A stretch of 64,000 nt of DNA from Hyphomicrobiales bacterium (GCA_017304475.1 JAFKKV010000019.1:62001-126000); one strand, 5' to 3'; numbered from the stretch's first letter, positions 25,740 to 37,302 are shown. Notes: generated by a model from the sequence alone, not told the origin. Numbers and translations are program-made.

Positions 25740-26282
25740 TCAGCGTCGGGCGAAAGGATAGAACGGCACGCTCTCGCCCAGGCGCGGATCCCAGTCGAGC
25801 GCCTTCTCGGCATCCAGGCGCTCGGCGACCGCCGCGAACAGGCTGAACGCCAGCACCAACGCCTCCGGCCAGAGCGCAGCGAAGACCGCCATGCCATGGC
25901 GCGCCAGCCCGGCCGCCACGAAGATGATGGCAAGCGAGGTCAGCGCCATGGCCAGCCCCAGGATCAGCATGGCGGAGCCCGGCAGGAGATCGTCGCTGTC
26001 CCCGGTCACCATTTCGTAGAGCGCGACCAGCAGGAACATGGCGATGGCGACCTCCCAGGCACCGACGAACGGCTCCATCATGCCGATCTTGGCGAGCGGC
26101 CAGTTCAGCCCGTGAAAGATCTGCACGGCATGGGGCAAGATATCGCCGCCGAGCCCGTGCAAGGCCCCGACCATGGCCGGCGGCAAAATGCGCATGACGC
26201 CGTCGATCAGCAAAAGCGCGCCCCAGAACGCGGCAAGGCCCCCGGTCAACCGGTCCTTGGAATGCACGGCGAAACGACCCAT
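25740..26282 (-). CDS. Hypothetical membrane protein
   Basis: 180 residues, not recognised. Four hydrophobic segments are visible (about residues 14-42, 70-90, 100-125, 130-150) with an acidic loop (TGDSDDLLPG) between the second and third. The C-terminal tail is soluble (AERLDAEKALDWDP). It converges with the LysE gene, 18 bases from it. It has no conserved Cys or His pattern that would suggest an enzyme. Confidence 0.65.
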   Translation of the reverse strand: MGRFAVHSKDRLTGGLAAFWGALLLIDGVMRILPPAMVGALHGLGGDILPHAVQIFHGLNWPLAKIGMMEPFVGAWEVAIAMFLLVALYEMVTGDSDDLLPGSAMLILGLAMALTSLAIIFVAAGLARHGMAVFAALWPEALVLAFSLFAAVAERLDAEKALDWDPRLGESVPFYPFARR

Positions 26283-26411
26283 GGCGCCCTCCCGCGGCGG
26301 GCCCTCCCCGCTCGTCGGATGGCGGGACCATGGCCGCCATCAGCTTCGGCACACAACCGAAACCTTTTGTTTACCTTAAGAGCCGGGCGCGGGCCTGTCC
26401 GCCAAGGCTGT

Positions 26412-26693
26412 TCAATCGCCGCGGTCGCGCGAGACGATCGAAAAATCGACCTGGCTGAGCTTCAGAACATATTCCTGGCCGTCGCGGTCGACCGCCTGCG
26501 TCACCGCGAACCGGCCGTTCTCATAGTCGATCTCGCCCCAGCGGGTGAAACCCTCGCGGTGCAGAACCTGTTCGATTTGCCTGCGTTCCTCGGGTGTCGG
26601 CAGCCGGTCGCCGGCATGAGCGGCGGACAGAGCCAATGGCGGGGCAGCAAGCATGGCCACCACGAGGGCGAGGTGCAGCTTGTTCAGCGGCAT
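26412..26693 (-). CDS. Small exported PepSY-type protein
   Basis: 93 residues. The signal peptide ends near SAAHAGD. The mature part LPTPEERRQIEQVLHREGFTR, then EIDYENGRFAVTQAVDRDGQ and EYVLKLSQVDFSIVSRD follow the helix-plus-strands PepSY pattern (a helix ahead of W-x-I-D ... VxxxD-x-x-G). Periplasmic PepSY proteins often inhibit proteases or bind metals or ligands; the role here is unknown. Confidence 0.7.
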   Translation of the reverse strand: MPLNKLHLALVVAMLAAPPLALSAAHAGDRLPTPEERRQIEQVLHREGFTRWGEIDYENGRFAVTQAVDRDGQEYVLKLSQVDFSIVSRDRGD

Positions 26694-26836
26694 GATCGTC
26701 TCCTTGGGTTTCGGGCGATATCCGGCTAACGCCCGAAAGCGGCGAAGGATCGATCAGGTCTGGGACTTTTTGTGTTTCAGCGGCCGCGCGCGGCCGCAGC
26801 CGCGATGCCCGCCGCCCGTCGCCGGCAGCGCTTCGT

Positions 26837-27364
26837 TCAGCGTTCGATCGACCGGTAGCCGCGACCGAAATAGGCGAGCGCCGGGCCGCCGGGACCGATG
26901 CGCAGCGCCTCGACCCGGCCGATGATGATGGTGTGGGTGGCGACCGGCTTGATCTCGATCACCCGGCAGTCGAAGGCCACCAGCGCGGTTTCCAGCGTCG
27001 GCGAGCCGGTTGTGAGCGGCGACCATTGGCCTTCCTTGAACCGGGCCGCACCCGCCAGGCCGCGCCGGCCCGCGAAAGTCTCGGCCAGCACCTCGGCGCC
27101 GCCGGCCAGCGCATTGATTGCGAACACGCCATTGGCCTCGATCAATCCGCCATTGGCGGACTTCCGGTTGAGGCAGACGAGCAAAGTCGGCGGGTCGTCG
27201 GACACCGAGGCAACCGCGATCGCGGTGAAGCCGCTGGTGCCCGCGGGCCCCGCGGTCGTCACCAGATGGACGTGGCCCGCGACCGAGGCCATGCCGTCGC
27301 GATAGGCCTCCGGCGTGATGCTCGCGCCCGGCACGATCATGCTGCGGTTCGTTCCGCCTTCCAT
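26837..27364 (-). CDS. Flavin reductase-like FMN-binding protein
   Basis: 175 residues. AYRDGMASVAGHVHLVTTAG, TSGFTAIAVASVSDDPPTLL and LNRKSANGGLIEANGVFAIN are the FMN-binding blocks of the flavin reductase family, which supplies reduced flavin to two-component monooxygenases such as HpaB. The ATG at 27364 has GAGGT seven bases upstream; a longer frame to 27559 is not supported. No monooxygenase partner is next to it. It diverges from the branched-chain amino acid transporter operon. Confidence 0.87.
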   Translation of the reverse strand: MEGGTNRSMIVPGASITPEAYRDGMASVAGHVHLVTTAGPAGTSGFTAIAVASVSDDPPTLLVCLNRKSANGGLIEANGVFAINALAGGAEVLAETFAGRRGLAGAARFKEGQWSPLTTGSPTLETALVAFDCRVIEIKPVATHTIIIGRVEALRIGPGGPALAYFGRGYRSIER

Positions 27365-27695
27365 CGTCGACACCTCAAATCCCGGCCGGATATAGGCGCT
27401 CGGCTGCCGTTCGCCAATCGCGGGCGCGACAATCCTGGCATGACGGCGGTTAATCCTTCGGATGCATCGTCGCCGATCGAATCCAGCGCCGGCGCCACGC
27501 CGCGCCGGTTTCGCGCCGTTACTATCCCTTGGTCGCAGAGAAAAACGCGCAACAGCCATTGTCGCCCGGCAGAGCGCTTGCTACCCATCTCATCAGGCTG
27601 ATCTCCCAACCGAACCGCGCGACAGTCGCGGAGGGGCCGGAGGTCGAGCCACGGCGTACCGTTTGCGCCGAGGGGAAAAAAGGGACGGAGTCGGC

Positions 27696-28613
27696 ATGGA
27701 AGTCTTCTTCCAGCAGCTGATCAACGGGCTTACGCTCGGATCAATATACGGCCTTATCGCCATCGGCTACACGATGGTCTTCGGCATTATCGGCATGGTC
27801 AACTTCGCCCATGGCGACGTGTTCATGGTGTCTTCCTTCATCGCGCTGATCGCGCTGATGGTGGTCACCACCTGGCTCGGCGTCGGCTCGATATTGCTCG
27901 CTCTGCTGATCGTGCTGATCGTCGCCATGATCTTCACCTCGCTGATCAGCTGGACCATCGAGCGGATCGCCTACCGGCCGCTGCGCGGCTCGTTCCGGCT
28001 CGCGCCGCTGATCTCGGCGATCGGCATGTCCATCGTCCTGATGAACTTCGTCCAGGTGGCCCAGGGCCCGCGCAACAAGGCGGTCGACCCCATTCTCAAC
28101 ACGGTGATCACCCTGTTCGACGACGGCACCTATGCCGTGACCCTGTCCTACAAGCAGATCATGATCGCGATCACCACCGCCGTTCTGCTCACCGTGTTCT
28201 GGTGGGTGGTGGCCAAGACGCCGCTCGGCCGGGCGCAGCGGGCCTGCGAGCAGGACCGCAAGATGGCCGCCCTGCTCGGTGTCGACGTCGACCGCACGAT
28301 CTCGGTGACCTTCGTGATGGGCGCGGCGCTGGCCGCCGTCGCCGGCACGCTCTACCTCGTCTATTATGGCGTGGTGAATTTCGCCGACGGCTTCACGCCC
28401 GGCGTCAAGGCCTTCACCGCCGCCGTGCTCGGCGGCATCGGCTCGCTGCCGGGCGCCGTGCTGGGCGGGCTGCTGATCGGCCTGATCGAGACCTTCTGGT
28501 CGGCCTATTTTTCGGTCGAGTACAAGGATGTCGCGGCCTTCTCCATCCTTGCCGTGGTGCTGATCTTCCTGCCCCAGGGCATCCTCGGCCGCCCCGACGT
28601 CGAGAAGGTATGA
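27696..28613 (+). CDS. livH: Branched-chain amino acid ABC transporter permease LivH
   Basis: 305 residues, about eight hydrophobic segments. The opening LINGLTLGSIYGLIAIGYTM followed by VFGIIGMVNFAHGDVFM is the standard LivH start, and GGIGSLPGAVLGGLLIGLIE is the conserved cytoplasmic loop that meets the ATPase. It is the inner-membrane permease for leucine, isoleucine, valine or related substrates, paired with LivM. The ATG at 27696 follows a GGAG; the open frame extends 234 bases upstream without protein-like content. It is the first gene of livH-M-G-F-DUF6867-livK. Confidence 0.95.
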   Translation: MEVFFQQLINGLTLGSIYGLIAIGYTMVFGIIGMVNFAHGDVFMVSSFIALIALMVVTTWLGVGSILLALLIVLIVAMIFTSLISWTIERIAYRPLRGSFRLAPLISAIGMSIVLMNFVQVAQGPRNKAVDPILNTVITLFDDGTYAVTLSYKQIMIAITTAVLLTVFWWVVAKTPLGRAQRACEQDRKMAALLGVDVDRTISVTFVMGAALAAVAGTLYLVYYGVVNFADGFTPGVKAFTAAVLGGIGSLPGAVLGGLLIGLIETFWSAYFSVEYKDVAAFSILAVVLIFLPQGILGRPDVEKV

Positions 28614-28617
28614 GCGC

Positions 28618-30023
<1,406 letters not shown>

Positions 30024-30027
<4 letters not shown>

Positions 30028-30877
30028 GTGATCCCATGAGCCCCCCTGCAAACGCGCCGATCCTCACCGTCGAACATCTGACCATGCGTTTCGGCGGCCT
30101 GGTCGCGGTCGGCGACCTCTCCTTCGAGGCCCGCCGCGGCGAGATCACCGCGGTGATCGGACCGAACGGCGCCGGCAAGACCACGGTGTTCAACTGCATT
30201 ACCGGCTTCTACAAGCCGACCGAGGGCCGGATCACCCTGAAGAATCCCGAAGCAGGCGACTTCCTGCTCGAGCAGATGCCGGACTTCATGATTTCGCGCC
30301 GCGCCAAGGTGGCGCGCACCTTCCAGAACATCCGGCTGTTCTCCGGCATGACCGTGCTGGAGAACCTGCTGGTCGCCCAGCACAATCCCCTGATGCAGGC
30401 CTCGCTCTGGTCGATCGGCGGCATTCTGGGCCTGCCCCGCTATGGCCGCGCCGAAAGGGCGGCGATCGACAAGGCCTCCTATTGGCTCGAGCATACCGGG
30501 CTGACCGAGCGCGCCGACGACCCCGCGGGCGACCTGCCCTACGGCGCCCAGCGGCGCCTGGAAATCGCCCGCGCCATGTGCACGGAGCCGGTGCTGCTCT
30601 GTCTCGACGAACCGGCCGCCGGCCTCAATCCGCGCGAATCGCTGGAGCTCAACACGCTCCTGCGCTTCATCCGCAAAGAGCACGGCACCTCGCTGCTGCT
30701 GATCGAGCACGACATGAGCGTGGTGATGGAGATTTCCGACCACGTCGTGGTGCTCGACTACGGCCGCAAGATTTCCGACGGCACGCCGTCCGAGATTCGC
30801 GAAGACCCGAAAGTCATCGCCGCCTATCTCGGCGTCGACGACAGCGAGGTCGAAAAGGTCGAAGCGGAGGTCGGGCT

Positions 30878-30881
<4 letters not shown>
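30024..30881 (+). CDS. livG: Branched-chain amino acid ABC transporter ATPase LivG
   Basis: 285 residues. Walker A is GPNGAGKTTVFN (about residues 48-59) and Walker B is LLCLDEPAAGLN. The signature segment reads LPYGAQRRLEIARAM, a LivG-type variant of LSGGQ. The H-loop is LLIEHDMSVVME. It powers import together with LivF. Four-base overlaps at both ends show tight translational coupling. Confidence 0.96.
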
Positions 30882-31599
<718 letters not shown>

Positions 31600-31600
<1 letters not shown>

Positions 31601-31977
31601 TGCAGGGCATTCTCTACGAAGAACCCTCGATCTGGCTGTTCCTGCTGGTCACCATCGTGATGGGCGGCTGGGGCGCCTGGATGACCGGCAAGGCCTGCGC
31701 CGAAACCTGGCGCGGCATTCCGCAGACCCTGGTCTATCTGCTGATCCTGGGCCTGGCGATCCGCTTCGTCCATTTCGCGCTGTTCCACGGCACGCTCCTG
31801 TCCGTGCGCTATTACATCGTCGACACCGTGGTCATCATCGCGATCGGCATCCTCGCCTGGCGCGCCACCCGCGCCCGCCAGATGTCGACGCAATATTGGT
31901 GGCTTTATGAACGTTCCGGACCGCTTTCGTGGGCGAAGCGGCCGGCTCCTCTGTCTTCCCGTCCGGAAGGTTCCTGA
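31600..31977 (+). CDS. DUF6867-type small membrane protein in the liv operon
   Basis: 125 residues, three hydrophobic segments (about 12-32, 43-62, 68-85). The opening GILYEEPSIWLFLLVTIVMG, the GWGAWMTGKACAETWR loop and YIVDTVVIIAIG match, from memory, a small protein often coded between livF and livK in Hyphomicrobiales and grouped as DUF6867. Its start overlaps the livF stop by one base. The function is unknown; by position it might be an accessory membrane piece of the importer. Confidence 0.72.
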
Positions 31978-32107
31978 TGACAGCCGGGAACACCAACGAA
32001 CGGCTGACAATGCGCGCGAAAGGGTGTTCGATCCGGCCAAGGGCGGCATAGTCCACCCTCGACTTGGGTCTGCACCAAGCTTCAACTCTCTAAGGGAAGG
32101 ATGAGAG

Positions 32108-33226
32108 ATGACCAAAAAGTTCCTCGCCGGGCTGACGCTCGGCCTGGGTCTCGCCCTGGCGGTCCCCGCCCAGGCGCAGATCCGTCTCGGGGTCGCGGGC
32201 CCCATTACCGGTCCTAACGCTGCCTTCGGCGCGCAGCTGCGCAACGGCGTCGAGCAGGCGGTCGAGGACATCAATGCCGCCGGCGGCATTCTGGGTCAGC
32301 GCATCGTCCTGTCGGTCGGCGACGACGTCTCCGATCCCCGCCAGGGCGTCAACGTCGCCAACAAGTTCGCCGGCGACGGCGTGAAATTCGTCATCGGCCA
32401 CTTCAATTCCGGCGTCACCATGCCGGCATCCGAAGTCTATGCCGAAAACGGCATGGTCTATATCACGCCGGCCGCCACCAATCCGCGCATCACCGAGCGC
32501 GGTCAGTGGAACGCCTTCCGTACCTGCGGCCGCGACGACCAGCAGGGCGCCGTTGCCGCCGCCTATCTCGTCCGCAATTTCCAGGGCAAGAAGATCGCCA
32601 TCGTCCACGACAAGACGACCTATGGCAAAGGCCTGGCCGACGAGACCCAGAAGGCGCTCAACGCCGCCGGCATCAAGGAAGTCATCTATGAAGGCGTCAA
32701 TACCGGTGAGAAGGACTTCTCGGCGCTGATCTCCAAGCTGAAGGCAGCCGGTGTCGACGTCGTCTATTGGGGCGGCCTGCACACCGAAGGCGGCCTCATC
32801 GTCCGCCAGATGCGCGACCAGGGCCTCCAGGCTCCGCTGATGTCGGGTGACGGCATTGCCGACAACGAGTTCGCCGCCATTGCCGGCCCCGGCGCCATCG
32901 GCACCCTGATGACCTTCCCGCCGGACCCGCGCCGTCGTCCCGAGGCAGCCGCGATCGTCGCCCGCTTCCGCGACGTCCGCAAATTCGACCCGCAGGCCTA
33001 TACGCTCTACAGCTATGCCGGCGTGCAGATCTTCCAGCAGGCGGCGATCGCCACCAACTCGCTGGATCCGCGCAAGATCGCCGAATACATGCGCTCCGGC
33101 GCGGTGTTCAAGACCGTGATCGGCGACATCTCCTACGACAAGAAGGGTGACATCACCCGCGCCGACTACGTGACCTATACGTGGCGCCGCGATGCCGAAG
33201 GCAAGATCACCTATATCGAGAACTGA
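32108..33226 (+). CDS. livK: Branched-chain amino acid-binding protein LivK
   Basis: 372 residues. The signal peptide MTKKFLAGLTLGLGLALAVP is cleaved after AQAQ. The mature part is a type I periplasmic binding protein: IRLGVAGPITGPNAAFGAQL, GVKFVIGHFNSGVTMPASEV, IAIVHDKTTYGKGLADE and the later TYTWRRDAEGKITYIEN end are typical of Leu/Ile/Val-binding proteins. A GGAAGGA ribosome site precedes the ATG. The 130-base gap after DUF6867 may hold a separate promoter for higher expression, and a strong terminator follows. Confidence 0.95.
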   Translation: MTKKFLAGLTLGLGLALAVPAQAQIRLGVAGPITGPNAAFGAQLRNGVEQAVEDINAAGGILGQRIVLSVGDDVSDPRQGVNVANKFAGDGVKFVIGHFNSGVTMPASEVYAENGMVYITPAATNPRITERGQWNAFRTCGRDDQQGAVAAAYLVRNFQGKKIAIVHDKTTYGKGLADETQKALNAAGIKEVIYEGVNTGEKDFSALISKLKAAGVDVVYWGGLHTEGGLIVRQMRDQGLQAPLMSGDGIADNEFAAIAGPGAIGTLMTFPPDPRRRPEAAAIVARFRDVRKFDPQAYTLYSYAGVQIFQQAAIATNSLDPRKIAEYMRSGAVFKTVIGDISYDKKGDITRADYVTYTWRRDAEGKITYIEN

Positions 33227-33270
33227 ACCCAATCCGAGGCCTCAAGGCCTCCCGTCCAGAGGGGACGAAG

Positions 33271-33301
33271 CCCCGCCCGGAGCGATCCGGGCGGGGTTTT
33301 T
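33271..33301 (+). terminator. Intrinsic terminator after livK
   Basis: An 11-bp perfect stem CCCCGCCCGGA / TCCGGGCGGGG around GCGA, followed by five T residues, 44 bases after the livK stop. It ends the liv operon. Confidence 0.92.
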
Positions 33302-33419
33302 GATTGGCGGGAGGAGAAAAGTTCTGGCGGAGCCTCGACCGCTTCCGATGACGTACAGTGCCGGCCGACGACGTGGCCGAATGCAGATCTTCCCGGCAAG
33401 CACACGGCTTGCGCTTTCC

Positions 33420-34151
33420 TCACCCGATCGCGGCAAGCGCCGGAAACGTCTCGAGCAGCCAGAAGGCGGCGGTCGCCATGCCACCCGTCAGGAAGGCGAT
33501 GCCGGTGGCGACCAGGAGGCCCCCCATCATCATTTCGATGACGCGCAGGCGTTTCTTGACCGCGGCCGCGAAACGGAGGAAGCGGCGGATCGCCAGCGCC
33601 GCGAGAACGAAGGGAATGCCGAGACCCACCGAATAGGTCGCCAGCAGCAGCGCGCCGCGATAGACGGTCATCTCGGAGGCCGCCACCGCCAGGATCGCCG
33701 CCAGCACCGGCCCGATACAGGGCGTCCAGCCGAAGGCGAAGGCCAGCCCCATGACATAGGCGCCGGCAGGACCGGCCTTCGGCACGATGTCGACCTTGGC
33801 CTGCCGGTAGAGCAAGGGAATGCGGAACAGGCCGAGGAAATGCAGGCCCATGATGATGATCGCGACGCCGGCAATGCTGCCGAGCGTCGCCGAATGGACC
33901 CGTATCACCTGGCCGATCATCGAAGCCGAGGCGCCGAGCAGGACGAAAACCGTGGTGAAGCCGGCAACGAAGACCAGCGCCAGCGACACCGCCCGCTTGA
34001 CCAGCGCACGACCAGCCTCGACCTCGGAGAGGTCGTCGAGCGTCGCACCGGTCAGATAGACCAGATAGGGTGGCACCAGCGGCAGCACGCAGGGCGACAG
34101 GAAGCTGACAAGGCCCGCGATCAGTGCCGCTGGAATGGTCACATCAGGCAT
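33420..34151 (-). CDS. ccdA: Cytochrome c biogenesis protein CcdA
   Basis: 243 residues, six hydrophobic segments. GLVSFLSPCVLPLVPPYLVY carries the first conserved cysteine and FGWTPCIGPVLAAIL the second, the pair that relays electrons across the inner membrane from thioredoxin to periplasmic thiol proteins. KAGPAGAYVMGLAFAFG is also family-typical. It supports haem attachment to c-type cytochromes and other periplasmic reductions. It stands alone, and an apparent partner (CcmG/ResA) is not adjacent, though a DsbA-like gene lies 1.2 kb away on the other strand. Confidence 0.92.
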   Translation of the reverse strand: MPDVTIPAALIAGLVSFLSPCVLPLVPPYLVYLTGATLDDLSEVEAGRALVKRAVSLALVFVAGFTTVFVLLGASASMIGQVIRVHSATLGSIAGVAIIIMGLHFLGLFRIPLLYRQAKVDIVPKAGPAGAYVMGLAFAFGWTPCIGPVLAAILAVAASEMTVYRGALLLATYSVGLGIPFVLAALAIRRFLRFAAAVKKRLRVIEMMMGGLLVATGIAFLTGGMATAAFWLLETFPALAAIG

Positions 34152-34339
34152 TCACGATCCGCCACGCTGTCGCCACCAAAGTCTTCCGCCCCATCCGGAT
34201 GATGCCGTGGCGAAGGCCGGGCGGCCCGTCACCAGGAGCCTTCTCGTCTATCGTCCTCTTCCGCCAATCGGAAGCGTTGACTTCGGCTGATCGCACAGGC
34301 GTGATCGTTCGTGAACATCATGACCGGATTCAGATCACC

Positions 34340-35338
34340 TTGCTCAATGCCATAACCGACGTCGCCGGGCTGACCATCGGCCATGCCACCGATCTTGTCC
34401 GCGCCACCGGCGTCACCGCCATCATCTTCGATCAACCGGCCGTCGCCAGCGTCGACGTGCGCGGCGGCGCGCCCGGCACCCGCGACACCGACCTCCTGGC
34501 GCCCGACAAGACGGTTCAGGCCGTCGATGCCATCGCGCTCGCGGGCGGCTCCGCCTTCGGGCTGGAGGCCGCCGCCGGCATCGGCGCCTGGCTCGCCGCC
34601 CAGGGGCGCGGTTTCGCCATCGGCCCGGCCCGCGTGCCGATCGTGCCGGGCGCCATCCTGTTCGATCTGATCAATGGCGGCGACAAGGCATGGGGCCGCT
34701 ACGCGCCCTATCGCGACCTTGGTTTCGCCGCCGCCGAGGCGGCCCGGGCCGGCCCGGTCGCCATGGGCACGGTCGGCGCCGGCACCGGCGCCAATACCGC
34801 CGACTTCAAGGGCGGGCTCGGCACCGCCTCCGCACTGTCGCCGTCCGGCCACCGGGTCGGCGCGCTGGTCGCGGTCAACGCGCTCGGCAGCGTCACCATC
34901 GGCTCCGGGCGCCATTTCTGGGCGGCGACCGACGAGCAGGACGGCGAATTCGGCGGCCTTGGCCTGCCCTCCCCCTGGCCGGCCGATGCCAACCGGATCA
35001 AGCTCAAGGGCACCACGGCGGCCAATACCACCATTGCCCTGGTCGCGACCGACGCCATCCTGACCAAGGCCGAAGCCCGCCACCTCGCCGTCATGGCGCA
35101 GGACGGCCTCGGCCGCGCCATCCGGCCGATCCATACGCCGCTCGACGGCGACACCGTCTTTGCCGCGGCCACCGGTAAGCTGGCGCTCGCCGACATGGCG
35201 CGCGACATGGCCTGGATCGGCGCGACGGCGGCGAGCGTGCTCGCCCGCGCGGCGGCGCGCGCGGTCTATGAAGCGACCGCGCTCGATGTCCCCGGCGCCC
35301 TGCCGAGCTGGCGCGCCCGATTTGGAGAACGGCCGTGA
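34340..35338 (+). CDS. P1 (S58, DmpA-type) aminopeptidase family protein
   Basis: 332 residues. ITDVAGLTIGHATDL, GGAPGTRDTDLLAP, ALAGGSAFGLEAAAGIGAWL and GTGANTADFKGGLGTAS are characteristic blocks of the P1/S58 family of self-cleaving N-terminal nucleophile peptidases. Members cut N-terminal residues from peptides or amides. The start is a TTG at 34340, which yields MLNAITDVAG, the usual beginning of the family. GTG at 34301 is an alternative, and the open frame reaches 34124 with no support. The stop overlaps the GTG of the DsbA-like gene by four bases. Confidence 0.85.
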   Translation: MLNAITDVAGLTIGHATDLVRATGVTAIIFDQPAVASVDVRGGAPGTRDTDLLAPDKTVQAVDAIALAGGSAFGLEAAAGIGAWLAAQGRGFAIGPARVPIVPGAILFDLINGGDKAWGRYAPYRDLGFAAAEAARAGPVAMGTVGAGTGANTADFKGGLGTASALSPSGHRVGALVAVNALGSVTIGSGRHFWAATDEQDGEFGGLGLPSPWPADANRIKLKGTTAANTTIALVATDAILTKAEARHLAVMAQDGLGRAIRPIHTPLDGDTVFAAATGKLALADMARDMAWIGATAASVLARAAARAVYEATALDVPGALPSWRARFGERP

Positions 35339-35994
35339 CCGAAGCCGACGCGCCCGAAGCCATCCGCGTCACCTATCTGTTCGATCCGCTTTGCGGCTGG
35401 TGCTACGGCGCCTCGCCGATGATGCGGCGGCTCGACCAGGCCCCCGGCGTGACCGTCGAGCTGGCGCCGACCGGACTGTTCTCGGATGACGGCGCCCGGC
35501 CGATGGACCGGGATTTCGCCGCCTATGCCTGGTCCAACGACCAGCGCATCGAGCGCCTGAGCGGCCAGCGCTTCACCGAGGCCTATCGCACCAAGGTGCT
35601 GGACGCCGCCGGGCAGATGTTCGATTCCGGGCCGGCGACCCTGGCGCTCACCGCCGTGGCGCTGACGCGGCCGGATGCGGAACTCGCCGCGCTCCAGGCG
35701 ATCCAGGAGGCCCGTTATGTCGACGGCCGCGACATCGTCTCGATCGCCGGCCTCGCCGACATCCTGCGCGAGACGGGCCTCGACGCGGCGGCGGACCTGC
35801 TGGCGGCGCCCGATGACGCGCTCGTCGCCGCCAACCGCGCGCGCATCAACCGGGCCCGCCAGGTGATGGGTGCCTTCGGCGCCCGCGGCGTGCCGGCCTT
35901 GGTCGTCACCGACCGGAGCGGCCGGCGCATGGTCAGCTCCAACGCCCTGTTCGGCAGCTATGACGATCTCAGGGCCGCGCTCGGCGTGGCCTGA
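35335..35994 (+). CDS. DsbA-family thioredoxin-like protein
   Basis: 219 residues, no signal peptide. YLFDPLCGWCYGASPMMRRL places a CGWC redox pair at residues 20-23. A helical insert follows, then GAFGARGVPALVVTDRSGRR with the cis-proline (VPAL) of thioredoxin folds. It belongs to the cytoplasmic DsbA/FrnE-like group, which acts as a disulfide oxidoreductase or chaperone, or binds glutathione. It is translationally coupled to the P1 peptidase through a GTGA overlap, which suggests a joint role. Confidence 0.85.
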   Translation: MTEADAPEAIRVTYLFDPLCGWCYGASPMMRRLDQAPGVTVELAPTGLFSDDGARPMDRDFAAYAWSNDQRIERLSGQRFTEAYRTKVLDAAGQMFDSGPATLALTAVALTRPDAELAALQAIQEARYVDGRDIVSIAGLADILRETGLDAAADLLAAPDDALVAANRARINRARQVMGAFGARGVPALVVTDRSGRRMVSSNALFGSYDDLRAALGVA

Positions 35995-36004
35995 CAAGCA
36001 GCCC

Positions 36005-36631
36005 TCAGTTCTGCCCGGCGCGCAGGCCGACCGTGGCGACCCCAGCGCCGATCAGCAGCGTGCCGCCGACCCGGTTGAACAGGCCGATCGCCCGCGCATT
36101 CGCCACTAGGCCGCGCGCCTTGGCCGCGACCAGCGCGTAGCCGAAGGCATTGGCGAAGGCGAGCACCAGGAAGGTCGTTTCGAACACCAGCATCTGGGTG
36201 AGGAAATCCACTTTCGGGTCGAGGAATTGCGGCAGGAAGGCCACGAAGAAGGTGATGCTCTTCGGGTTCAGCGCCGTGACCAGCCAGGCATGGCCGAGCA
36301 TCTTGGCCGCCGATGCCGCGTCATGGCGGGGTTCGGCCTGCAGCGCGCCGCCGGCGCGCCAGAGCTTGATGCCGAGCCAGATGAGATAGGCGGCCCCGAT
36401 CCATTTCAGGATGGTGAAAACCGTGGCGGAGGCCGCCAGCAGCGCGCCGACGCCGAGCATGGACAGGGTCATCGCGGTGAAATCGCCGAGCGCCACGCCG
36501 ACCGCCATCGGCAGCGCGGTGCGCCAACCCTGGCCCAGCGCATAAGAGACGACCAGGAGAACCGTCGGCCCGGGGATCAGCAGCAGGATAGTGGATGCGG
36601 CGGTAAAGGCGAGCCAGGCTTCGATGGTCAT
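36005..36631 (-). CDS. LysE/RhtB-family amino acid exporter
   Basis: 208 residues, six hydrophobic segments. LLLIPGPTVLLVVSYALGQG is the GPG signature near residue 25, AYLIWLGIKLWRAGG closes the third segment, and VTALNPKSITFFVAFLPQFL has the conserved NPKSITFF block of the RhtB branch. It exports homoserine, threonine or similar compounds. The ATG at 36631 is preceded by GAGGAG. It converges with the DsbA-like gene, 11 bases away. Confidence 0.92.
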   Translation of the reverse strand: MTIEAWLAFTAASTILLLIPGPTVLLVVSYALGQGWRTALPMAVGVALGDFTAMTLSMLGVGALLAASATVFTILKWIGAAYLIWLGIKLWRAGGALQAEPRHDAASAAKMLGHAWLVTALNPKSITFFVAFLPQFLDPKVDFLTQMLVFETTFLVLAFANAFGYALVAAKARGLVANARAIGLFNRVGGTLLIGAGVATVGLRAGQN

Positions 36632-36817
36632 GGCGGTTCTCCTCAAGGTCGAAGCGGACTAAGCCATGGGCGTGACAGGCTGTCGAGAGAGTTCGCACCG
36701 TCAGGGAAAGGTGTTCCTAACCATCCGCCGAACAAGCCCTGTTCATGGCGCCGCGATTAACGAAATCGGCCGGTGGAATGGCCTAGCATGCCGGATTGAA
36801 TGAGGGAGCGCGTCGCC

Positions 36818-37075
36818 ATGATCCCGATCATCAATGGCTATGCTTGCGTCACCGGCGAAGACGCCGCTTTTGCTCGCCGCGGGCTCGACCCGCAGAACCC
36901 GACCAACGACCCGGCCATTGCCGACAAGCTCGCGGTCAGCGTCGGCCGCGCCGTCATGCCCGAGGACGCCTTCGACGCATTGGTCGCCCATCCCGAGGCC
37001 GCCGCCGAACAGGCCCATGCCGCGATCAATCCGGCACGCTCCGGCCCTGGCCGGATCTTCGACTTCAAGGCTTGA
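36818..37075 (+). CDS. Small hypothetical protein
   Basis: 85 residues, not recognised. It has no signal peptide or membrane segment, is acidic and alanine-rich (HPEAAAEQAHAAINP), and ends GRIFDFKA. The composition and codon use look like a real gene of this genome. GAGGGAG lies upstream of the ATG at 36818; an ATG at 36800 is possible. A repeat element follows immediately. Confidence 0.5.
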   Translation: MIPIINGYACVTGEDAAFARRGLDPQNPTNDPAIADKLAVSVGRAVMPEDAFDALVAHPEAAAEQAHAAINPARSGPGRIFDFKA

Positions 37076-37131
37076 ACTGGGCCCCTAGCGTTCCACGACA
37101 CCTCTCGGCGTTTCACGAAAAAGCGCAACGC

Positions 37132-37302
37132 AATCAACCCTCTCCCAAAGGGAGAGGGTGGCAGCGTCAGCTGCCGGGTGAGGGGCGTGAGCTCAAAGAA
37201 CTGGTGCCTGCGCTCGTCGAGCATGCCGCCGCATCCTGGGATGGACGACCCCTCACCCGGCGCCTGACGGCGCCACCCTCTCCCTCTGGGAGAGGGTTTT
37301 TA
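37132..37302 (+). repeat. 171-bp MITE-like inverted-repeat element, copy A
   Basis: The left end AATCAACCCTCTCCCAAAGG is followed by GAGAGGGTGGC and the right end mirrors it (GCCACCCTCTCCCTCTGGGA then GAGGG and a T-run). Inner blocks GGTGAGGGGCGTGAG, GAACTGG and ATGGACGACCCCTCACCC are shared with copy B at 63456 read in the reverse direction. It codes for no transposase. The right end touches the stop codon of the DJ-1/PfpI gene at 37300. Confidence 0.8.
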
